Source: Clostridium_S neuense
Lineage (GTDB): Bacteria; Bacillota; Clostridia; Clostridiales; Clostridiaceae
Reading direction: 5' to 3'
Assembly (NCBI RefSeq): GCF_045310695.1
Contig: NZ_JBJIAA010000015.1
Coordinates: 1-64,000 of the forward strand
Length of the DNA stretch: 64,000 nucleotides
In this document: one piece after another, positions 59,087-64,000 of the stretch
How the letters are laid out: the number at the start of each line of letters is the position of its first letter
Numbering within the stretch: position 1 is the first letter of the stretch
The notes under the pieces: model-generated
The model's input: only the letters and a program-made list of their open reading frames with translations
Told to the model about the DNA's origin: nothing
The model's database searches: none
Translations under genes and position numbers: made by a program

Positions 59087-59563
59087 TCAAACAGTTAAAT
59101 CATTTTCTGATTTTATTTCTATAGCTTCTTTTAAAAGTCTTTGAAGAACAGCAACAAAGACCGCAATTACCATTGAAGCAAAGATAGGTACCATTCCGAT
59201 TATTATGAGCCCCGGAGCATCATCTTTCTCTGCTACGAGATAAACAAATGGCATAATTATTACATACAAAGTACAAATCGTAACTGCACAGTGCTTTATA
59301 TTTTTTAAGGACTTTACAGATAACCCAGAGAAAGCTTTATTTTTGTCAATATAGCTCAAAAGTTTTAAAGCCTGATACAGCGCAATTAAAAACGGTACAA
59401 CTGATACAGATATAACCAATAAAATAGGATATAGTATAGTAGCATAATGTGGATTTACTGGATTATTTACTAGCCAAATCAATCCAAATACGCACAGAGT
59501 AAGAACCGGAACTCCAATAAAAATAACAGCTAACTTTAAAAAAATTGTTGAATATTGTTTCAT
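59087..59563 (-). CDS. DUF2975-type membrane protein
   Basis: 158 residues with four transmembrane helices (about 8-32, 42-66, 93-113 and 122-146) and the family segment YIDKNKAFSGLSVKSLKNIK between helices two and three. It is paired with the XRE regulator downstream. Likely a regulator-control pair at the membrane; actual function is unknown. Confidence 0.82.
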   Translation of the reverse strand: MKQYSTIFLKLAVIFIGVPVLTLCVFGLIWLVNNPVNPHYATILYPILLVISVSVVPFLIALYQALKLLSYIDKNKAFSGLSVKSLKNIKHCAVTICTLYVIIMPFVYLVAEKDDAPGLIIIGMVPIFASMVIAVFVAVLQRLLKEAIEIKSENDLTV

Positions 59564-59734
59564 AAAAAACCTCCTGCATTCCTTATACTGTGCCTAAAGA
59601 TTATTAATCCTTATGCATCGCTTTTAAATTCTATAAATAGGATAGCACAGTTTTTATCGTTTATCAATAAAAACTTATTGTTTTTTATTATATATTTATT
59701 GTTGATTAATTGAAAGAACTCAATAGTAACACAA

Positions 59735-59875
59735 GATGCCATTTTGTAAATTGAAAAGCAATCTTTGTAACTGACAAGTGAATATTTGTAAACGAAACGC
59801 CACTTTTGTATTCGAAATGCATGTTTTGTAAATGAGATGCAGTTTTTGTAACTAAAATGCAGTTTGATTTTTCAC
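59735..59875. repeat. Seven degenerate 20-bp tandem repeats
   Basis: Units of 20-21 bp with the pattern (A/G)ATGC-x4-TTTTGTAA-x3-A, starting at 59735, 59755, 59775, 59796, 59816, 59836 and 59856. They resemble the multiple terminal binding sites of IS21-type elements. An inverted single unit lies on the other side of the transposase gene (61306-61329). In the 59564-60004 gap there is otherwise a GGAGG-TTGACTCC/GGAGAATCCACC hairpin near 59914-59960. Confidence 0.6.
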
Positions 59876-59984
59876 ATTTATTGAAGTATTATATTAAAAA
59901 TAAGCATGCTAAATGGAGGTTGACTCCCTCTCGATTTTTTTGTAATCGGAGAATCCACCCCTTAATTTCTTAGATAAATTAGTG

Positions 59985-61169
59985 GTTGGCGGCACGCATT
60001 TTTATTATTTTTTTAGAAGAGTAGGCTTTAACATGATGTCGCTGGTGGCAACTGGTTCACATCCACGTTTATGCAAGACTTCTTCTCCGTGATAAAAGCT
60101 GAATGTTTCGTATGGACTTCGATTATTCAGCTTTTTTCTTTTGTATGAATTAATATGATTCATCATTAGATTGATATCTTCCTGGGTAAGTTCATTAAAA
60201 CTTGTTCCTTTCGGAAGTACTCTTCGTATTAATTCATGATTTACTTCAATAGCCCCTTTTTGATAAGGGCTACCTGCATCACAGTAAAAAACATTAGTAC
60301 GCCAAAATGGTGGAGATTCCCGATATTCTATTGCTTTAGGATTGGAGAACTCACTCCCATTATCCGTAAGGATAACAGGAAAAAATCTACTAAAAGTGTC
60401 TTTTGCCAGTAATTTATCAAGTTGATTAAAAACATCAATTACAGACTTTGAGGTGTTGGCATCTCTTAAGAATGCCAACATTAAACTACAATCTACGAAG
60501 TGAATGGTCGATAGGCATTTACCACCTTTGATACCAATCACTGAATCCATTTGTACCACTGCAGTATCGGGATTCTTTTCAATAAACGTACAGAAAGCTT
60601 CATAGTTGCGACCAATGCGGCAACCTTTATCTACTTTAAATTCAGGCTTCTTATAACGCTCACGAAACTTGATTCTCCTTGGAAGGTCAATGTTCCTGAC
60701 ATCAAAAAGACATGCATCGATGTAATTATAAATAGTCTTTTCACTACACATAAGTTCATCTTGATGATTAATGTAAATCTGATTTACAGACTGACCATTT
60801 TGAACAAGTGGCGAAATAATCTTATTCAATCTGGCGGTGCAAACTTCTTCAATAAACTCTAGACAGTTTGAATTACAAGAAGTGCAAAGCTTACAGTAGA
60901 TAGCCGATTTTCTAGTGCATTGTTTATCACAGACCTTCTTATTTCTACAGTTAATGCGACTTTTACAAGCATTGAATGGAAATCCAGGGTAACCTGTAGC
61001 AATTTCGGAACTATACTTTCGAACTTCTCTAGAAATGGTAGTTGGATTTTTTTCTAGCCTGCGGCTAATTTCTTTAAAAGAAAGACTATCTTTTAAGTAT
61101 TTTTGCAATTCAAGTCTTTCTTCATAAGTAAAAAATTTAGACATATATATCCTCCGTTCTACCGCCAAC
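59985..61169 (-). mobile_element. IS30-type insertion sequence (limits uncertain)
   Basis: An 8-bp inverted pair GTTGGCGG (59985-59992) and CCGCCAAC (61162-61169) brackets the transposase gene closely. IS30 elements usually have longer ends (20-30 bp), so the true limits and any target duplication are not established. Confidence 0.5.
60005..61144 (-). CDS. IS30-family transposase
   Basis: 379 residues, start at ATG 61144 after GGAGG. An N-terminal helix-turn-helix (YEERLELQKYLKDSLSFKEI, RRLEKNPTTISREV), a cysteine-rich zinc-ribbon-like segment (CRNKKVCDKQC, CKLCTSCNSNC) and a DDE core: D in VVQMDSVIG, D in LTDNGSEF, E in AIEVNHELIRR. The catalytic triad is complete and the frame intact, so it may be active. 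The ORF frame extends upstream to 61228 through the IS end, which I do not count. Confidence 0.9.
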   Translation of the reverse strand: MSKFFTYEERLELQKYLKDSLSFKEISRRLEKNPTTISREVRKYSSEIATGYPGFPFNACKSRINCRNKKVCDKQCTRKSAIYCKLCTSCNSNCLEFIEEVCTARLNKIISPLVQNGQSVNQIYINHQDELMCSEKTIYNYIDACLFDVRNIDLPRRIKFRERYKKPEFKVDKGCRIGRNYEAFCTFIEKNPDTAVVQMDSVIGIKGGKCLSTIHFVDCSLMLAFLRDANTSKSVIDVFNQLDKLLAKDTFSRFFPVILTDNGSEFSNPKAIEYRESPPFWRTNVFYCDAGSPYQKGAIEVNHELIRRVLPKGTSFNELTQEDINLMMNHINSYKRKKLNNRSPYETFSFYHGEEVLHKRGCEPVATSDIMLKPTLLKK

Positions 61170-61305
61170 AAATATAGGATATATAAAATAAAATTAATGA
61201 GCAAATAAAAAGACTGGTAATTAACCAATCTTTTGTAACCTAGGATACAACCACCTAGTGGATAAATATTTATTATTATTAATACAACCTAGTTGATGTC
61301 GAAAG

Positions 61306-61329
61306 GGTTGCAATTCGATTTACAATTAA
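61306..61329. repeat. Inverted unit matching the 20-bp repeat array
   Basis: In reverse it reads TTAATTGTAAATCGAATTGCAACC in two halves, close to units 1-2 of the 59735 array. It lies on the far side of the transposase gene. The 61170-61469 gap otherwise shows only an AACCTAG-rich stretch and no gene. Confidence 0.4.
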
Positions 61330-61469
61330 GGTATGCTTTATTAACTAGCATATATACAAGAAGTGTATAAAAAAAGGTATTAAAAATGATATATTTTATT
61401 AGTTAACAAGTTTTAACATTTCGCTTATATATTTTTTTATTTGATGAACTATTATAAAAAAGCAGTTGC

Positions 61470-63185
61470 CTAGATTTTAAATTGTTGAACCATAAAATTA
61501 AGTTTCTCAGCAAGCTCAGCTTGACTTTGTGCTGATTTAGCAACTTCGTGGATAGCTATATTTGTTTCATCTATACTAGCTGATATCTCTTCAGAATTTG
61601 ATGCTGACTCTTCAGCAGTATTGGATACATTTTGAATAGCTATATTTACTTGTTCTATAGTTTCTGACATCTGATTTGCTGCATATGCTATTCCTGAAGC
61701 TATATCACTAATAAATTCTGAATCTTTTTCATATTGTAAGCCAGTTTCAGAAAGTAGTATATAACTTGGTTTAACGTTGCTCAGCATGAATTCCAACATA
61801 TCATGACTGCTTTGAGTAAGGTTATTAAATGCACTTTGCACCTGAACTACCATACTCTGAATGTTTAAAACTGCTTGTGAGGACTGCTCAGCAAGTTTTC
61901 TTACTTCATCTGCAACTACTGCAAATCCCTTACCTTGCTCTCCAGCTCTTGCTGCTTCTATAGCCGCATTTAAAGCAAGAAGGTTTGTTTGCTCAGCAAT
62001 ACTTGCAATAGAATCAGCCATATCCTTTACCTCTTCAACAACTTTTCCTTGTTCAATCGCCTTAGTTATATTGGCATGTTGTTTTTCATATATAGAATTA
62101 CTTACACTTATTTCTTTTTCTGCTTTATTCTTAATACTTATAGCTCGGCTATTTATTTCCTTTGATGACTCTTTAGCACTGTCCGCCTTTTCTGAAAGGT
62201 TCATTGTTGTCAAGCCAATTTCCTCTGCTGATGCAGAAACCTCTTCAGTAGTTGCACTCAAATCTTGAGTTCCTTTTGCTATTCGATCCACAGATTCAGC
62301 CACTGCTTCCATCTTGGATGAAATTTCCTCTGTTGTAGCAGATAATTCTTCACTTGTTGCACTCAAATCACTAGAACTATTTATTATCTCTGAAATTAAC
62401 ATTCTAATTTTATCTCCAGCTAAATTCAATGATCTTGCAAGATCTCCAATTTCATCTTTAGTATCTAACTGTATTTTATTTGTTAAATCACCATTACCAA
62501 TTGTCTGTGCAAAAATCCCTACCTTTTTTAATCCATTTGAAATAAATAGAGATATTACTCCTCCAAGTATGATTGCAATAAAAAATCCTAAGGTAGTTAC
62601 TATAATTATTGTATATAATGAAGTTTTAAAAATAGCACTGTTTTCATTGTATGCCTCGTCAGCTTGCTTGGTATTTATATCAATTAACTTATCCAAGTCA
62701 GAAAATAATTGTTTTCTAGCTTTTGTTACATTATCAAAGTTCTCATCAGCAGCCTTATAGTTATTTTCCTTTGCATATTTAATCACGACACCACGAATTG
62801 TGCTATATGTTTCAAAATCCTTTTTAAACTGTGAGAAAGTTGATTTTTCTTCCTTTGATACCAATGATTTTTCATACTCTTGTACTGATTTCATACTCGA
62901 GTTGGTTAAAGTATTAATATCATTAATAATTGAATCACTCTGACCATCTTTCCTTTGATATACAAGTTTCAGCAAATCGGAACGTATATTAGCAAGGTCC
63001 TGCTTAATAGAAGCTAAGTTTTTTATAGATGCTAAGTTATTATCATGCATATCCATTGCATTAGAATTAATTTTGTTTAGATTGACTATCCCAACAGCTC
63101 CAGCAACCCCAATAAATAATGCTACTAATATAAAACTGGAAATAAGTTTCTGTTTTGTTTTCAAATTCGTAAACCATTTCATCAT
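61470..63185 (-). CDS. Methyl-accepting chemotaxis protein
   Basis: 571 residues. Transmembrane helices at about 12-32 and 190-213 flank a helical four-helix-bundle-type sensor (about 35-185). HAMP follows (about 214-268), then the signalling domain with the conserved hairpin tip EQTNLLALNAAIEAARAGEQ in part, and flanking methylation helices rich in SATTEEVSASAEEI. ATG ATG start with GAGGGGGGC upstream; either may be used. Ligand unknown. No flagellar genes are nearby. Confidence 0.93.
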   Translation of the reverse strand: MMKWFTNLKTKQKLISSFILVALFIGVAGAVGIVNLNKINSNAMDMHDNNLASIKNLASIKQDLANIRSDLLKLVYQRKDGQSDSIINDINTLTNSSMKSVQEYEKSLVSKEEKSTFSQFKKDFETYSTIRGVVIKYAKENNYKAADENFDNVTKARKQLFSDLDKLIDINTKQADEAYNENSAIFKTSLYTIIIVTTLGFFIAIILGGVISLFISNGLKKVGIFAQTIGNGDLTNKIQLDTKDEIGDLARSLNLAGDKIRMLISEIINSSSDLSATSEELSATTEEISSKMEAVAESVDRIAKGTQDLSATTEEVSASAEEIGLTTMNLSEKADSAKESSKEINSRAISIKNKAEKEISVSNSIYEKQHANITKAIEQGKVVEEVKDMADSIASIAEQTNLLALNAAIEAARAGEQGKGFAVVADEVRKLAEQSSQAVLNIQSMVVQVQSAFNNLTQSSHDMLEFMLSNVKPSYILLSETGLQYEKDSEFISDIASGIAYAANQMSETIEQVNIAIQNVSNTAEESASNSEEISASIDETNIAIHEVAKSAQSQAELAEKLNFMVQQFKI

Positions 63186-63367
63186 TTTAAAGCCCCCCTC
63201 TGGTAAATATTTATTGTTATCATTATATAATACGTTTCAGTATATTTCTACATTTTTCGATTTAAAAATACTTTTTTCAAGATACTCATAATATATATGG
63301 AAGTTAAATCAAAAAGTTTAATGCAATAATAAAATGTTATAATAAAATATATACTTTGTAAAAAAAA

Positions 63368-63395
63368 ATAGCCTAGACACTTCTGCCTAAGCTAT
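63368..63395 (-). terminator. Terminator of the ABC-F gene
   Basis: ATAGC-TAG.../...CTA-GCTAT stem with eight T residues on the minus strand, 28 bp after the stop codon. Almost the same stem as at 58796-58823. Confidence 0.75.
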
Positions 63396-63422
63396 TTACA
63401 TTAATTACTAAATGGGATGTCA

Positions 63423-64000
63423 TTATACTATTTTAGTTGTCCAATCTTCACAATTCCAAATATCTGTAACAACATCTCTATAAAATTCAGGTTCATGGCA
63501 AACAAGAAGTATGCTTCCTTTATACTCTTGTAATGCTCTTTTAAGTTCATCCTTAGCATCAACATCTAAGTGATTAGTAGGCTCGTCCAATATCAATATA
63601 TTTGTTTCCTTGTTAATAAGCTTACAAAGTCTTACCTTTGCCTGTTCCCCTCCACTTAATACTGCCATCTTGCTTTCAATATGCTTAGTCATAAGTCCGC
63701 ACTTTGCAAGGGCTGATCTTACTTCATATTGATTAAAGGCTGGGAACTCTTTCCAAAGTTCATCTATACAAGTGTTATAATTCGCTTCCTTTATCTCCTG
63801 TTCAAAATAACCTAAATATTGATAATCTCCAAGTTCAACTTCTCCAGATATGGGAGGAATTTTTCCAAGAAGACTCTTTAAAAGAGTGGTTTTTCCAAGA
63901 CCATTTGCTCCAACTAAGGCTATTTTTTGTCCTCTTTCCATCATAAGATTAAGTGGTCTTGTAAGAGGTTCATCATAGCCTATAACGAGCTTTCTTGTTT
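63423..64000 (-). CDS. ABC-F family ATPase, C-terminal part (cut by window edge)
   Basis: The frame is open to the right edge; about 192 residues are seen. Second nucleotide-binding domain with Walker A GANGLGKTT, signature LSGGEQAKVRLCK, Walker B ILILDEPTNHLD and the H-loop CHEPEF. The linker-side segment TRPLNLMMERGQ precedes it. ABC-F proteins act on ribosomes (translation factors or antibiotic resistance). Which subfamily cannot be decided from this fragment. Confidence 0.88.
   Translation of the reverse strand, partial: TRKLVIGYDEPLTRPLNLMMERGQKIALVGANGLGKTTLLKSLLGKIPPISGEVELGDYQYLGYFEQEIKEANYNTCIDELWKEFPAFNQYEVRSALAKCGLMTKHIESKMAVLSGGEQAKVRLCKLINKETNILILDEPTNHLDVDAKDELKRALQEYKGSILLVCHEPEFYRDVVTDIWNCEDWTTKIV

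Noticed and set aside
59735..59875. Seven short repeats as a CRISPR array
   Set aside because: Units are degenerate and contiguous, without unique spacers.

Overview
The window is AT-rich bacterial chromosome from a spore-forming, low-GC Firmicute of the class Clostridia. The gene content, the group B [FeFe] hydrogenase and the tRNA/rRNA leader sequences fit Clostridium acetobutylicum or a very close relative; the species is my inference from memory, not a database match. Most genes lie on the minus strand. The left edge is the leader and promoter of an rRNA operon that runs off the window.

Positions 425-36500 hold the classic Bacillus/Clostridium conserved block, read leftward: purR, spoVG, glmU, prs, (two-component system, HtrA-type protease), pth, mfd, prsA, spoVT, a SpoVB/MurJ-like flippase, mazG (yabN), hup, rqcP, yabP, yabQ, divIC-like, S1 protein (yabR), a five-tRNA operon, spoIIE, tilS, hpt, ftsH, fhs, coaX, dus, greA, lysS, tRNA-Asn, T-box-controlled glyS and murD. 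It combines wall precursor synthesis (murD, glmU, murC), nucleotide supply (prs, hpt, purR), translation (lysS, glyS, tilS, dus, pth, rqcP, tRNAs) and sporulation. Several control sites can be read directly: sigma-A promoters for rrn, greA, ftsH and the tRNA operon; a 21-bp-spaced Spo0A-type promoter before spoIIE; a sigma-H promoter before spoVG; and a sigma-G-like promoter before spoVT.

From 36900 to 46700 the layout becomes patchier: murC on the plus strand, a NeuD-like acyltransferase, two small membrane proteins, two tRNA-Pro genes, a secreted Ig-domain amidase, a [FeFe] hydrogenase, a PAP2 phosphatase and a HAD phosphatase. These are separated by several families of palindromic intergenic repeats. 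From 46680 to 64000 comes an accessory stretch: a MarR-controlled heterodimeric ABC exporter, two small spore-coat-like proteins, a Ser/Thr kinase, an almost pure polyasparagine microprotein next to a tRNA-Asn gene, a second-type alanine racemase, an MBL hydrolase, a HelD-type helicase, an XRE/DUF2975 pair, an IS30-type transposase, a chemotaxis receptor and a truncated ABC-F ATPase at the right edge.

The most unusual items are the 43-residue polyasparagine ORF at 53377-53508, a probable C-rich small RNA at 2021-2133, a second tiny transcription unit at 58560-58657, nested inverted-repeat elements at 44275-44562, and a 190-bp palindrome at 46496-46686. No CRISPR array, prophage or complete defence system was seen.
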